64,000 bases of DNA from Neodontobutis hainanensis (GCA_024349245.1 JALDNG010000094.1:501001-565000), one strand, 5' to 3'; shown: positions 1 through 11,409, counted from the first letter of the stretch. Numbers and translations are program-made. Notes: generated by a model not told the origin, from the sequence alone.

Positions 1-457
1 AAAACATTGTCCCAGAAGGCTTGTGGTTTGTCCAGGTTCTCTTTCGCGAAGATCAATCGTTCCTTTTTATGCCTTTTCTTTACCAATGGAGTCTTCCTTG
101 GCCTCTGCCCATAAAGCCCCGCTTTGTTTAGTGTGCAGCGTATGGCACTTGTTGAAACAGTTACACCAGACTGCTCCAGGTTGGTCTTCAGGTCTTTAGA
201 TGTTTGACGGGGTGTTTTTTTTCCACCATTCGTACCAACCTTTGAAGACTTCTGTCATTAATTTTTCTCTTCCCCCCACGTCCAGGGAGGTTCTTGACAG
301 TTCCATCCCTGGAAAACTTCATAATAACATTACACACCGTTGAAACAGTGATGCCAAGGTCTTTGGAGATGGCCTTATACCCTTTGGAGGTCTTGTACTT
401 GCAAATAATAGCATTTATGGTGTCCTCAGACAGCTCCTTTGTCTTTACCATTGTCAC
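1..457 (-). pseudogene. Tc1 transposase N-terminal region, frameshifted
   Basis: Read from 457 downwards, the protein begins MTMVKTKELSEDT and contains the helix-turn-helix DNA-binding region (around residues 10-60, including SKGYKAISKDLGI), then the linker NLPGRGGKRK and a second helical region. The ORF stops at 188. A frame change at the run of eight T at 215-222 restores Tc1-like protein (TPRQTSKDLKTNLEQSG, then further family sequence) to the window edge. The catalytic DDE domain is outside the window. The family normally binds the terminal inverted repeats and inserts at TA. This copy is inactive because of the frameshift. Confidence 0.85.
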
Positions 458-826
458 ACATAAAGAGGGAATAACAAGTGGCTTTTTATAAAACCAAAAT
501 GTTCATTTATTGGCTAATTCGGGTCACATGGGTGGAGGCAATACCTCACAGGTGATCCTCATTTGAGATCTCCAACAGGTGAGCTAAATTGGGTTTCCAT
601 ACTGATTTGCAGCAAAGGGTGCCAATACCACTGACAAGGCAAGCATTATGGTTTTATCTGTTTTCCTCATAATGTTTATCTTTTTATGTTATTTATCATT
701 TACTGTTTTGTGTCAAACACAAGCTATTTGTAATAATATGTTCCTTAATTTGATACATTTCCTTCAGTAGATATTCCACAATATGTACATAAACTTCACA
801 GGTGCCAATAATGGTGAGCAGGACTG
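1..826 (-). mobile_element. Tc1-like transposon, 5' half, cut by window edge
   Basis: The minus-strand copy carries the N-terminal half of a Tc1-type transposase at 1-457 and a long terminal region at 458-826. The outer end reads GGTGAGCAGGACTG up to 826 and is followed by TA at 827-828, the dinucleotide target used by Tc1/mariner elements. The motif GGTGCCAATA occurs twice, near 619 and at 801, about 180 bp apart. That matches the inner and outer direct repeats of IR/DR-type ends such as those of Sleeping Beauty relatives. The other end lies beyond position 1, so its full length is unknown. Confidence 0.85.
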
Positions 827-828
827 TA

Positions 829-1639
829 GGAGCACAGTTTAAAATTACGGCCTTGATACCTACATAGATACATTTATTAACACTATAGTTTATAAAACAA
901 TAATATTTGCTTAGGCTATATTTGAAGCCCGAGGTGTTACGATAGAAAATGACATATCCCAGGATTAAGACAAGGACAAAAGAAATATGTTTTAACTTCA
1001 ACAAACTCAGCTCCTTTATTAGGCCAGTGGCTCTTAAAAGAACCTTTGCTTTAAGATGTTCTTTAACCGCACAAACCCGTAGACCACGTCCGGATTCCTT
1101 TTGGATTGGTGTGTGTTCGGCCTTTCACACACACCTTGCTCATAGCTGTATCCTGAGGTGTGACCACAACCCTTTCCGCAAATGTACCAATCACAGGCCA
1201 ATGACCCAGTTCTGGCACAGCTCTATTTGCAATCTACTGAAAACTGATCAAATCAGAAAAGGCCGAATCTGAACGGTCCGTGTATCTTTTGGTCATTGAA
1301 TTTTCCTTTCAGAAACGGATATCAAAAAACAAAAAACAAGTGGTTTTTTTGATTTTTGTTTTTAAAATACAAAATTTAAAATTAAAATACAACGCGTTTC
1401 TCTTTTTCAGTGTCAAAAAGAGATGAGCGAAATTTTAAAAATTATTTGAATTTCAATTTCTATTTCGGATATCAAAAAATAAAATTACTTAAACAGAAAC
1501 CAAAAAAGGCCCGTTTGTTCATATTCCAAGACCGGATGTGGTTAGCACTCATGTGACAAGACCGCCACATTTGACAGAGTTGTTAAGCAATTAATTACGT
1601 GCTGTGACTGTCACTGATGTGCTAATTGAGTGTGATCAT
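829..1639. other. AT-rich intergenic sequence, no gene seen
   Basis: No protein or RNA gene is supported here. The stretch holds A/T-rich runs and two exact copies of CGGATATCAAAAAA at 1316 and 1466, 150 bp apart. These may mark an old palindromic DNA element, but I cannot define its ends. Confidence 0.4.
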
Positions 1640-1895
1640 TGAGAAGACATGGAGCAATACGTTGTTTTTGTTCTTTGGACTGTATCGCATGTTTAATGCC
1701 TTGAACCTTGTCTTTAAAAAACAATGCAAACTCATTGCATTTAGTGTTGGAAACTAATTCTGGAGGAAATGGAGCTGGAGTGTTTCTTAATCTGTTCACT
1801 GTAGCAAACAGGACACGTGAGTTGTTACTGCTGTTGTTGATGAGCTCTGAGAAGAATATTCTCTTGCTTTTTTTTCCCTTATACACTGATAAAGC
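1640..1895 (-). mobile_element. L2-clade LINE fragment (pre-RT region)
   Basis: Translated on the minus strand from about 1890, it gives IFFSELINNSSNNSRVLFA, NTPAPFPPELVSNTKCNEF and ALFFKDKVQGIKHA. This is nearly identical to the start of the LINE copy at 3897-5908, in the segment between endonuclease and reverse transcriptase. Both flanks lose similarity, so it is a short dead fragment. It lies just outside the hAT element beginning at 2098, in the opposite orientation to the LINE inside that element. Confidence 0.8.
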
Positions 1896-3338
1896 CGTGG
1901 ATGTAAGATATGCAAGAGAAGATATCCTACAATCGCTTTCATCACAATCATTTCAATTTTGGGCATGTCATGTCTATGTTGAAATTCTACAAAGTTAGCC
2001 CTGAGTGGTGCCCTGTGCACCTTACACATTACAGAAGGACACTGCACTTCTCACACTGAAAATAGTTGCAGATGAAATTAAAACTGTTAGACTAGATCAG
2101 GGGTATTGAATTAAAATTCTAAGAGGTCCAGTTAGAAAAAAAATAAGCAACCAAAGGTCCGCAACATCACAATGACTAACTTGTGTTATCATTCAGTACC
2201 ACAGCCTAGTAGTTGTATGAAAATATGTAAGTAGCCTAGTCAAGAGACAACCGTCAAATAAAATGAAAGTACAAATTGAATAATATTTCAACAATATTTA
2301 TTGTCAGTTTGTATATTGAGCTGTAGGGAAATAATAAGTACTATAATAATAAATGATCAATTTAAATAAAATAAAGGCTGCATTTAAAAATAAATTATAA
2401 ATAAATAAAACACAACAGAGAGCTTTTGAAAAATGTGCATCTCAAAATAAAGTGCTTAATTTTAGAAAAATGAAATAAAAAGTATAGCTTGAGTTTCCCT
2501 TTTACTTTTTAGTTAACTTCCTTTCACATCTTAAGTTTAAACACATTTTTAAATAAACAATCTCAACACGTTAACAATTGAACAGCTCCTTTTCTCTTTC
2601 TTTCCCTTTTATATCCCACTTCCACACTTTCTCTTGCTTAGTGAGAAAAGTGAGCCCTTGGTTGTCCTGCCAGGATTTTAAATCTGGGCTGGAATGGCGT
2701 CAGGGCCATTCTCAAACACATGTGTAGGTGCTCATTGGTGAGCCTGGATCGATATTTGCTTTTAATAATGTTCATTGTGGAGAAAGCTGCCTCACAGTCG
2801 CAGTCTCTGGGACCATTTGAAGCCAGAAAGTGGTGGGATCAGTTTTTCCAAAATGCTCTTTCAAGGCCACATCTGCTTGGAGATGTATCAGTTGCATCTG
2901 GAGAGGCCCAGCATTTTCCCACTTAAAGAGCGGTGTGACTTCCTTTGAGAACTCCCTGACATCTGTGATGAGGAATGGGTTCTGAATGAAGAGGGTGAGC
3001 TGCTGTCCAAGGCTGAAGCTGAAAAGAAGACACATCTCTCTCACCCTGAACCTGTTCCTTCACAGTTGGAAAGTGTGCACAGTCTGCCAGCAGGTCTTCC
3101 CTAAACAACACAAGTTTCCTCTGAAAGGAGCGGACAGCTGTCATCAGATCACAAACTGAATTGTCCTTGCCCTGTAGCTTTAAATTCAGTTCATTCAGGT
3201 GTGAAGTGATATCAACCAAAAAAGCCACAATATCAATCTTCTTGTCATCCTCCAAAAAGAGAGAAAATGTTGTTGCCTTCTGGTTCTTCAGCTGTGCCAA
3301 GAAAGCTGTGATTTCCCCTCGGATGGACCAAAAGCGCT

Positions 3339-3683
3339 AGCCTGGCTCCGCCCTCCTACGTACTTCCGCTCAATTTCATTTCGCTTTAGTACTTAGTCTG
3401 GGATCGCTGTTTATTCTTAGGTTTCCAGAAATCAATTTTTTGTAGGACCAATCAGCGAACAGAGGGAGTGACTTGTTGTTTCCGGTCGGTTTCGGCGCAT
3501 GACATACGTCATGACCACACGTTAGCGATTGGCTATGGCAGATCCTGAGTGACTCTGGGCAGATCCAATAGTTTTAAACTTCAACAGAGTTCCCGCATAC
3601 AAGGAAGTAAACGCTTGTCAATGGAGCGAGGCCAGACTCTATGTACAAATGAAATGTACGAGAGTCTGGTAGAACCAGGCTAC
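3339..3683. mobile_element. 345-bp non-coding TIR element inserted in the hAT transposase
   Basis: The insert is flanked by the 9-bp direct repeat AAAAGCGCT (3330-3338 and 3684-3692). It begins AGCCTGGCTC and, read in reverse from its other end, begins GTAGCCTGGTTC, so it has short inverted termini around AGCCTGG. It has no coding capacity. Removing it together with one copy of the repeat rejoins the hAT reading frame. A 9-bp duplication suggests a MuDR-like or Merlin-like source, but I cannot assign the family. Confidence 0.72.
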
Positions 3684-3896
3684 AAAAGCGCTCCAACACC
3701 CTACCTTTGCTGAGCCATCTTACATTGTTGTGTAGCAGAAGGTCATCAGCATTTGCATCAACTTCTCTGAGAAATTCCCTGAACTTGCGATGCTGATGAG
3801 AAGAGGAAGCTCTGAGAAAGTTTATCATTCTCATCATTGTGTTCATCACCTCAGCATACTCGTCTGACAGGGTGGAGCACAGGACTGACTGGTGAA

Positions 3897-5908
3897 TTAT
3901 ACAAAGAAAATCTGCATGTTTTCAATCAAACTTTGAAAAAAGCAAGAGAAATATTCTTGTCAGAGCTCATCAACAACAGCAGTAACAACTCACGTGTCCT
4001 GTTTGCTTCAGTAAACAGATTAACAAACCCTCCAGCTCCATTTCCTCCAGAATTAGTTTCCACCACTAAATGCAATGAGTTTGCATTGTTTTTTAACGAC
4101 AAGGTTCAAGGCATTAAACATGCTACAGTCCAAAGGACGTACAACAACACTGCAGCCACATAGGAGACCTTTGGTTGAGTTTACACATTTTACACCCATT
4201 AATGACAGAACAACTGAAAAAACTGTCTCCAGCCTGAGTTCATCCACCTGCTGCCTCGATGTTTTACCCACTAGATTTATAAAATCAGTAATAAGCAGTT
4301 TGTTACCACAACTCACTGACATAGTCAATAATTCCTTGCAGTCTGGAACATTTCCAAGGGCCTTAAAAACTGCTGTCATTAAGCCTCTCCTAAAGAAGAG
4401 CAGTCTTGATGCTACAGTGCTCAACAAATATCGGCCCATATCAAACCTGCCATTTTTATGGAAAGTCATTGAAAAAGTTGTATATCAGCAACTTAATGAC
4501 TTTCTATTGCTTAACAACTGCTTTGATCCTTTTCAGTCAGGTTTTAGGCCCATCACAGACTGAGACTGCAGTTATCAAAGTCACAAATGACATCCGTCTG
4601 AACACTGACGCAGGCAAAGTCTCTGTCTTAGTTCTGTTGGACTTGAGTGCTGCGTTTGATACAGTGGACCATGAAATCCTGTCAGAGATTGTCAAAGATT
4701 AGAAGAATGGATAGGTATCTCTGGAACTGCTCTTAAATGGTTTCAGTCCTATCTTGAAGACAGGAAGTACTTTGTTTCAGTTGGAAACTGTGTATCAGAC
4801 CAAATGGCCCTGACATGTGGGGTTCCACAGGGGTCTATCTTGGGACCTCTATTATTCATTCTTTACATGCTTCTTTTAGGTCATTTAATACACAGCTGTG
4901 GCGTATCCTACCATAATTATGCAGATGACACTCAGATTTACATTTCACTCACAGCAGCTGAAAATGGACCAATCCATTCACTGTGTCACTGCATCGAACA
5001 GATTGATGTGTGGATGCAAAATAATTTTCTCCAACTGAACAGAAACAAGACTGAAATAATTATCTTTGGAACAGAAACAAAGAGAAAGTGTCAGCAGTCA
5101 CCTCAAGTCTCTTTCTCTAAAATCTAAAAACCAGGTTAGAAATCTAGGGGTCATCATGGACTCAGACTTGAATTTCCACAGTCACATTAAGTCAATTACA
5201 TCATCTGCATTTTATCACCTTAAAATATTTCCAGAGTCAAAGGGATAATGTCTCAACCAGACTTAGAGAAACTTATTCATGCTTTTATCTCCAGCAGGTT
5301 AGATTACTGTAACGGCCTGCTCACTGGTCTCTCAAAACGAGGGTTAAGACAGCTGCAGCTTATTCAGAACGCTGCTGCTCGGGTTCTAACTAACACCAGG
5401 AAGTACAACCACATCAGTCCAGTTTAAAATCTCTGCACTGGCTTCCTGTTGCTCAGAGAATAGACTTTAAAACAGCACTGCTGGTTTACAAGTCTCTAAA
5501 TGGTTTAGCACCAGAATATATTTCTGAAATGCTAGTAGCTTATGAGCCTCCTCGGACTCTGAGAACATCTGGGACAGGCCTTCTGCTCGTGCCCAGAGTT
5601 AGAACTAAACAGGGTGAAGCAGCGTTTAGGTTTCATGCAGCAAAAACCTGGAACAACCTCCCAGATGAAGTAAAACAAGCCTCAACTTTAACAATGTTCA
5701 AGGGGAGGTTAAAAACCTTCCTTTTTAGCTCCGCCTACACCACAACTTAAAATGTTTTTTTATCTGCACTCTTCTTCTTTTATAATGCTTTTAATCTTTC
5801 TTATGTTTCCAAATCTAAATCTTGTAAATTGTCTTTTATTTCTGTAAAGCACTTTGAGTTACCCAGTGTATGAATTGTACTATATAAATAAAATTGCCTT
5901 GCCTTGCC
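3897..5908 (+). mobile_element. L2-clade LINE, 5'-truncated, inside the hAT
   Basis: The copy begins in the linker between endonuclease and reverse transcriptase and runs to the 3' end. The tail contains AAAGCACTTTGAGTTACC and a short TTGCC repeat (5894-5908). RT blocks are recognisable in order: KPLLKKSSLDATVLNKYRPI, LVLLDLSAAFDTVDHEIL, CGVPQGSILGPLLF and YADDTQIYIS, then the C-terminal YCNGLLTGL and NAAARVLTNTRKYNH blocks. Several frameshifts and stops kill it (near 4135, 4560, 4700 and 5125). The 5' truncation is usual for target-primed insertion. There is no clear target duplication: the hAT resumes at about 5909 and a few codons may be missing at the junction. Confidence 0.9.
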
Positions 5909-6790
5909 AATGGTAAGAGATGAGTTGAGGATTGTCATCTTTCATTCTTGCCACAGCTCCTCTTTCTCTCCCTACCATGGCAGGGGCTCCATCTGTGGTT
6001 ACTGAAACCACTTGCTTCAGCTCTATTGCCCTCTTCTTTAACATCTCCTTTTTGGCCAGATGTCCTCTCCTCTCGTACTGGTCTGACGGGGTGTGACACC
6101 TAACAGGTCTTCACAGAACTCTTCCTTGTCCTTGTTGAAGAACCTCACAAAAACTAACAGCTGAGCATTGTCAGACACATCAGTGGACTCATCTACAGCT
6201 AAGCCTATTGCATGGTGCCTTGTGAATTGCTTCAGCTGAGCTAGCACGTCATGGGTTAATATTTCTGTTTTCTTTGTGGCTGATGATGCTGACATAGGTA
6301 TTTGCTTGATTTTTACACACATGTCGTCTTTTTGTTTTCCCTCAAATAAGGTTTCAGCTACCGCACTCATGCACTCCTTGACAACCCCTCCATCAGTAAG
6401 TGTTTTTTTATGTTTGCCCAAAATCCAAGCAACTTTAAGGGAACATTCATTAGCACGTTGTTGGGCAGTGAATGAATGTGTTAGGATTCTGCTGGATTGA
6501 TCATATTGGGCTTTTAGATCGTTTGTTTTCTGTGCCCTCAGTGCGGATTTAAGTGGGTATGTTTGGTCAAAAGATTTGTGCTTTGTCTCATAGTGGCGCT
6601 TCACATTGCCGCTTTTAATAATCGCGACAGTCTCTGAACATATGAGACATACCGGTTTTGAACTGCCCGTGAGAAGAATGAACATGGAAGAATCCGTCCA
6701 TTCTTGATTAAAAGCTCTGTTTTCGCTGTCCACTTTTCTTTTTTTAGAGCACGCCATGTGAAACGTTGTCTCTCATTCTCGTCTCGTCTC

Positions 6791-6793
<3 letters not shown>

Positions 6794-6823
<30 letters not shown>
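6794..6823. repeat. (GT)n microsatellite
   Basis: About 15 GT units lie in the 5' untranslated part of the hAT element, just upstream of its transposase start on the minus strand. Confidence 0.95.
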
Positions 6824-6824
<1 letters not shown>

Positions 6825-7072
6825 TCTCTCTCGCTGTCTGACTCGAGTAGTATCACATGACATGATTTACAACGCATGCTATTGGTCTGTGAGTTTCCTG
6901 GGCCGCGCTAAACCAGTACCATAGATGCTAGAAAACCTGCGCGGGTTAAAATAGAAACACTCCGACAAAAGTCAATAATTCTAAATAATTTATGGGTTAT
7001 TGGTCCGAATAGAACGGCAGCTGGGTCCGGATCCGGACCGCGGTCCACCTATTAGTGACCTCTGGACTAGAT

Positions 7073-7540
7073 GATTCATTGTAACCAAGTTATAAATGTG
7101 CTTTTCTGATACATTTGTACTTACTTTAGCTCAGACAACTATTAAACACAGGTGTATGTGGCAGTTGAAACTCCATCATCTATAGCCGTATCAGAAACTC
7201 CCTGTATCTTTGGAGTTTTTGCAAAGGTTTCTTAACTTCTTAATGACTGTTTTTCAAGTTGCAGTTTGTAGCATTAGGGGGGATGCTTGTTACATTGTTC
7301 AGGTACAGGTGTAAATGGTCTTGAATGTGAACATCTATGTGCTCTGGGGGATGCATGTGTTCCTTTTAGTATAAGTATACAGCTTAATAGGTCAGTCAGA
7401 CAGTATTGTTTGAATGTAGTAGAATAGATTAGAATTTACATTGTGATATTTATACTGACCCAATTCTGGACCCAAAATATGTATTCACCTGACAACTGAT
7501 CAAATCTGAAATGGTTCATATTTGTGCTTTCTTCTTTTCT
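7073..7540. other. Unassigned sequence right of the hAT
   Basis: No gene or repeat is recognised between the hAT target duplication and the dispersed repeat that starts near 7545. Confidence 0.35.
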
Positions 7541-7544
7541 TTTG

Positions 7545-9395
7545 TTTTTTTTTTTTGGCCTATGGAAAGTGTAAGTAATTTTTTTCCAACATAAAAAAAC
7601 AAAACTTGGTAGATACATAGGACACATCAGCAAAAAAGTCTATGCCAGCCACAACCTAAACTCAAAAGGAAATCCACTATATTGGGTGGAATGCATGACC
7701 ACATAAATAGCACCCCTCGCGCTCAATGGTTTTTATCTAAACATCTCCATATTTGGTGAGTATTATTTAGAGTGCCAAAAATGTATCAATTTGTATTTTG
7801 ATACATTTGTGGCTGTGGTCATAATGAGCCTGTGAAGAGGCAGCCATTTCTTTGGGAACTAAAAGCCATTTACCAATTGCCAGGATCCTTCCAGAACAAA
7901 GACTAGAGTCTTGGAAAACTCCTCAGAATCTTTTGGAACTGGTAAACTTGTAGTTTTAAACAAGTAATATTTACATTTTTACTTTTTAAACGGGGGGGTG
8001 CAGCGATATCTGAGTCATTTTAAATCTCCAGCCAGTACCGTGTTTTTCTTGCCTTCAGTTCAGACAGATCCCAGGAAAACCAGGGAATGTGGAGACCTTT
8101 AACTCTAAATACAAGGTGGTGTAGCAGGCCCCAACAGTAGCACAGGCCCGAGGTGATGAAGCAGGCTCCAGCCAGAAGAAGATTCAAGCAGAGACACAGG
8201 CCCGGTTATTTGACATTATCGTGAAGTTTACGCTTTAAAGCACGAAATGCAATCCTCCGAGTACGTGTCCCCGCGGTTGCAAGGGAGGCCGCTTGCGGCT
8301 TTAATTTTTATTATTCCGCCATTGAAGTCTATGGCAGCCCATAGAACTGTTTGATAAAAAGTTGTAAAATTTGGCACACTCATAGAGGACAGTCTGATCT
8401 GTCACCATAACAAATCTGAAGTCTCTAACTTAATCCCTCTAGCGCCACCACCTGTCCAAAGTTGGATTTATGTTTATGCTAATAACTTTTGAACCCTAAG
8501 GGCTAGAAACAAAAATCTTTTTTCCTCTGATTCCTGAGCTCCTGACAATTCGGTTTTACCCTATTACGTCATTTTCCGTCATGAAAAAAAAATGAAAGTC
8601 AGGTTATATCTCTGCAATGCTTTAACATATTCTAACCAAACTTAGAATGTGTTATGGCAACCATGACTTAAGGCTGCCTGCAGAGTTTTGGCGCAGTGCC
8701 ACCTAGTGGTCCAGAAATAAAGAAATGTGACTTTTTTAATTATTACTTCAGAATGCTTTAGCCAAAAATTACAAAACTGGTCTCTTTAGATTTGTGGTAT
8801 CATGCCGAGCCGTAGCATAGACAATTTTCCCAAATCAACCATTTTGGGAGTCGGCCATTTTTCATTTTGTCAAAAAGTGCTATATTTTATGAACGCATTG
8901 CCGTATCATTATGAAACACAGTATGCATCTTCGGCACCAAGCCCTGAAGGTACTCAAAAAGTTATGTGGACAAAAGTTATAATGAATTTTCAAATAATGC
9001 TAATAACTTATAATTAAATTTGACTACTGTCATAAAACTGGTATAATAGATTCCTTAAGTCATGCCAAGAACACAGATACCAATTTTACATTTGGCCAAA
9101 CTTCCTGTTATCTGATTTTCACCTAAATGGAATCGTGACATATTCAGATGACAACAAAAAGTTATTACCTTTGTGTCAACAGACAAAACTGTTTTCATAT
9201 GCCGCAGCAACGCAGTTCATGCTTGATGCCAAAATGACTCCTGAGGCTGTATCTCTGAAATGCTTTGACATATTGACACCAAACTTTGCTTGTGTCATTG
9301 TCACCTCACTCTGACCACACCACATCAATTTTGAAACTGCTCCACCTATTGGTCAAATTTGATAAACCATTAAATCAGTTAATTAGTTACTGTAA
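7545..9395. repeat. Dispersed non-coding fish repeat, copy 1
   Basis: Two blocks match the copy at 53460-54800: 7545-7740 (TTTTTTTCCAACATA, then CAGCCACAACCTAAACTCAA) and 8219-8315 (TTTAAAGCACGAAATGCAAT, then CCGCTTGCGGCTTTAAT). The rest is low-complexity-like text with a GGCCCGAG motif near 8143. There is an internal diverged duplication: ATCTCTGCAATGCTTTAACA at about 8610 and ATCTCTGAAATGCTTTGACA at about 9251, each followed by CACCTA..TGGTC. There is no coding sequence. The class of element is not known to me. Confidence 0.6.
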
Positions 9396-9398
9396 CTA

Positions 9399-10130
9399 AA
9401 ACTAGACAGCAGTCTAAACTTTGAAAAACAAATGGATTCTGTGGTTAGAGCAAGCTTTTTTCAGCTGCGCCTCCTTTCAAAGGTTAAACCCTTTTTAAGT
9501 CGTATTGATCTCGAGAAAGCCATCCATGCTTTTATCAGCTCCCGCATAGACTACTGCAATGCACTCTATGTGGGAGTTAACCAAACTGGACTTCACCGTT
9601 TGCAGCTTGTGCAAAACGCTGCTGCTCAACTGCTAACTAACAGTCGTAAACACGAGCACATAACACCTGTCCTGTCCTCCCTGCACTGGCTCCCTGTCCA
9701 GTTTAGAATTAATTTTAAAATCTTAATGTTTGTTTTTAATGCACTCACAGGCCTTGCACCTTCTTATCTGTGTGAGATTCTCACCCCTCACCAACCCAGC
9801 AGAGCTCTACGTTCTGCTGGGCAACATCTGCTGAAGGTGCCCCGGTCCCGGTTCAAACAGTGGGCGATCGTTCTTTTGCAGTGGCCGGTCCTAAACTCTG
9901 GAACTCGTTGCTCATTGAGTTACGTTTCATCACTGACCGGCCTTATTTATTTAAAATGGCTTTTTGCACTTAATGGCTCTGTGACACTGCTCTGTTTTTA
10001 TTGTGTAAATGTGTTTTTAAACCCATTTGTAAATATGTTTATTTTTTATTAATGTTGTTAAGCAGCTTGGTTCAATCTGTGGTTGTTAGAAGGCGCTATA
10101 TAAATAAATATTGATTGATTGACTGTATAT
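9399..10130 (+). mobile_element. L2-clade LINE 3' end
   Basis: The frame from 9432 encodes the C-terminal part of a LINE ORF2: HAFISSRIDYCNALYVGV, LQLVQNAAAQLL, TPVLSSLHWLPVQFRINFKI and LTGLAPSYLCEILTPH. The last ~40 residues drift out of frame. The 3' end reads GGCGCTATATAAATAAAT followed by a TTGATTGATTGA tail near 10115. It is heavily 5' truncated and has no reverse transcriptase core. It is a different subfamily from the copy at 3897-5908. Confidence 0.85.
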
Positions 10131-10248
10131 ATAGTTGTTTAAAATCATCTTAAAATGCCTTTAATTGCTCTTTGTTGCTTTTGGTCTAACACTCACAGCC
10201 ATGTTGGCATGTCTTTGCGCTTGGCCTCGTTATTGGTTGCTCGCAGCT

Positions 10249-10279
10249 ATATTATTATTATTATTATTATTATTATTAT
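10249..10279. repeat. (ATT)n microsatellite
   Basis: About ten ATT units form a simple repeat between a LINE tail and a Tc1 fragment. Confidence 0.95.
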
Positions 10280-10319
10280 CTCATCAAGTTGGAGTGTCAC
10301 TGTTTGTATTCAGCTTAAC

Positions 10320-10604
10320 CTTCTGAGAAAATGAAGAGCCTCATCCACAACTCCCACAAAAGACTTCAGGCCGTCAGTGATGTTAAAGGTGGCAGTACAA
10401 GGTATTAAGAACTGTGGCATGTAAACTTTTGATTTGGTTAGTTTCTGTTGTCATTATGATTTTAAAAAGAGTAAACACAGCTGTCTGACAATAAATGGCT
10501 TCACCCAAACAATAACTATGGATGAAAGAAAAGCTGATTCTTATTCTCTCAAAAATGGCCAAAAAAATCTTAAATTTTGCAAGGGTAACTTATGAGCACA
10601 ACTG
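10320..10604 (+). mobile_element. Tc1-like transposon, 3' end fragment
   Basis: It holds the transposase C-terminus (EKMKSLIHNSHKRLQAVSDV), a stop codon, then the terminal repeat. The end AAGGGTAACTTATGAGCACA plus ACTG stops at 10604 and is followed by TA (605-606), the expected target dinucleotide. The corresponding part of the copy at 46.4-48.0 kb is clearly related (AATAAATGGCTTCACCCAA in both). Confidence 0.85.
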
Positions 10605-10606
10605 TA

Positions 10607-11400
10607 TCTATGATGCAGTGTGGACTCAATAGTTCAATGTAAACTTGGACAAAGACCCAAATCCAGTTAGACGTCTAAATCGAGCTGTAAGCAAAGTCCA
10701 ACTAAGTTCTGCTGGTAACTCACCTCCTCTCACAGGGACATTTTCTTATCTTCATTCAGTGTATAATTTCTGATAAAGTTCTGCTTCATTTATCTATAGT
10801 TCTCATTTTCACGCCTGTTTATTTTTTTCTCTTTTGATTGAATTGTTTATCTAAACTGGTAGTTCATTTAGAGAGGCTAATGTCACAGCTGCAGCCACAA
10901 AGTGTAATGTACTTTTGCAATTTAATGGATGTCACAGTTGCCTAAGGTGCTGTAATTAATGGTGCTCATATTTTTTTTAGAAAGACATTGTTAATATTCT
11001 AGATTAAGTTAGGTTCATGTGGTATAGATAAGGTTCCCAGGAGCAACGGAGCTTAAAAAAAGACAACACAAAGATAATAACTTATAAGACACATGGGAGG
11101 TTTTATTAGAGTAAAGAATTCTGAGCAGTTTAACAATAAAAGACAGAAGTGGCTCGGTGTGAGCTTCAAAGAGAGGAGCTCTACAGGGCACTGCACCTGG
11201 AGCTAAGAGGATTCCCACTGCTCAGAACTGCCCGTATATCACCATTCAAATCTCATCTTATACAGTCACACTGGTAAAAGAAGGAAGGATATGTCTCTAT
11301 TTAGACTGGGCTGCCCTCTTTGTGAAAAGACTGTGAGAAGAGAGGTCAGACTTTAGAGATGTTTTCGCAAATGCTGCAAAAAGATAATCCACTAAAGGGA
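10607..11400. other. Unassigned sequence
   Basis: No gene is supported. A 67-codon open frame on the minus strand (11015-11218) has no recognisable motif, and I treat it as chance. Confidence 0.35.
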
Positions 11401-11409
11401 CATCCAGAG

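Larger units (their letters stand above)
2650..6757 (-). pseudogene. hAT transposase with BED zinc finger, disrupted
   Basis: The start at 6757 (MACSKKRKVDSENRAF) leads into a BED-type finger with C37, C40, H55 and H60. It continues to AVDESTD, the first catalytic aspartate region, at about 6200. The segment near 5990 reads VSVTTDGAPAM, the second aspartate region. The L2 LINE interrupts after the ISYH codons. Coding resumes at about 3896 with HQSVLCSTLSDEYAE and LHNNVRWLSKGRVLERF. The 345-bp element interrupts again, and coding continues from 3330 (VAFLVDITSHLNELNLKLQG). The C-terminal dimerisation block CEAAFSTMNIIKSKYRSRL lies at about 2720-2800, with a small loss just before it. The order of blocks is that of the GTF2IRD2/ZBED5-like hAT family. 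It cannot make a full protein. Confidence 0.88.
2098..7064 (-). mobile_element. hAT transposon (ZBED/GTF2IRD2-like), carrying nested insertions
   Basis: A 4,967-bp unit is bounded by a perfect 8-bp duplication GACTAGAT (2090-2097 and 7065-7072), with the CTAG core typical of hAT targets. The terminal repeats are short: CAGGGGTATTGAATT on the left and CAGAGGTCACTAATAG when the right end is read in reverse. It encodes a BED-finger transposase on the minus strand. Two later insertions break that gene: a 345-bp TIR element (3339-3683) and an L2 LINE (about 3897-5908). Without them the element is about 2.6 kb, normal for the superfamily. A TG microsatellite lies in its 5' untranslated part. Confidence 0.9.

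Noticed and set aside
949..1272. 107-codon plus-strand gene
   Set aside because: No motif and no supporting context.
6038..6757. Domesticated ZBED host gene
   Set aside because: It lies inside a unit with perfect target duplications and is broken by two insertions.
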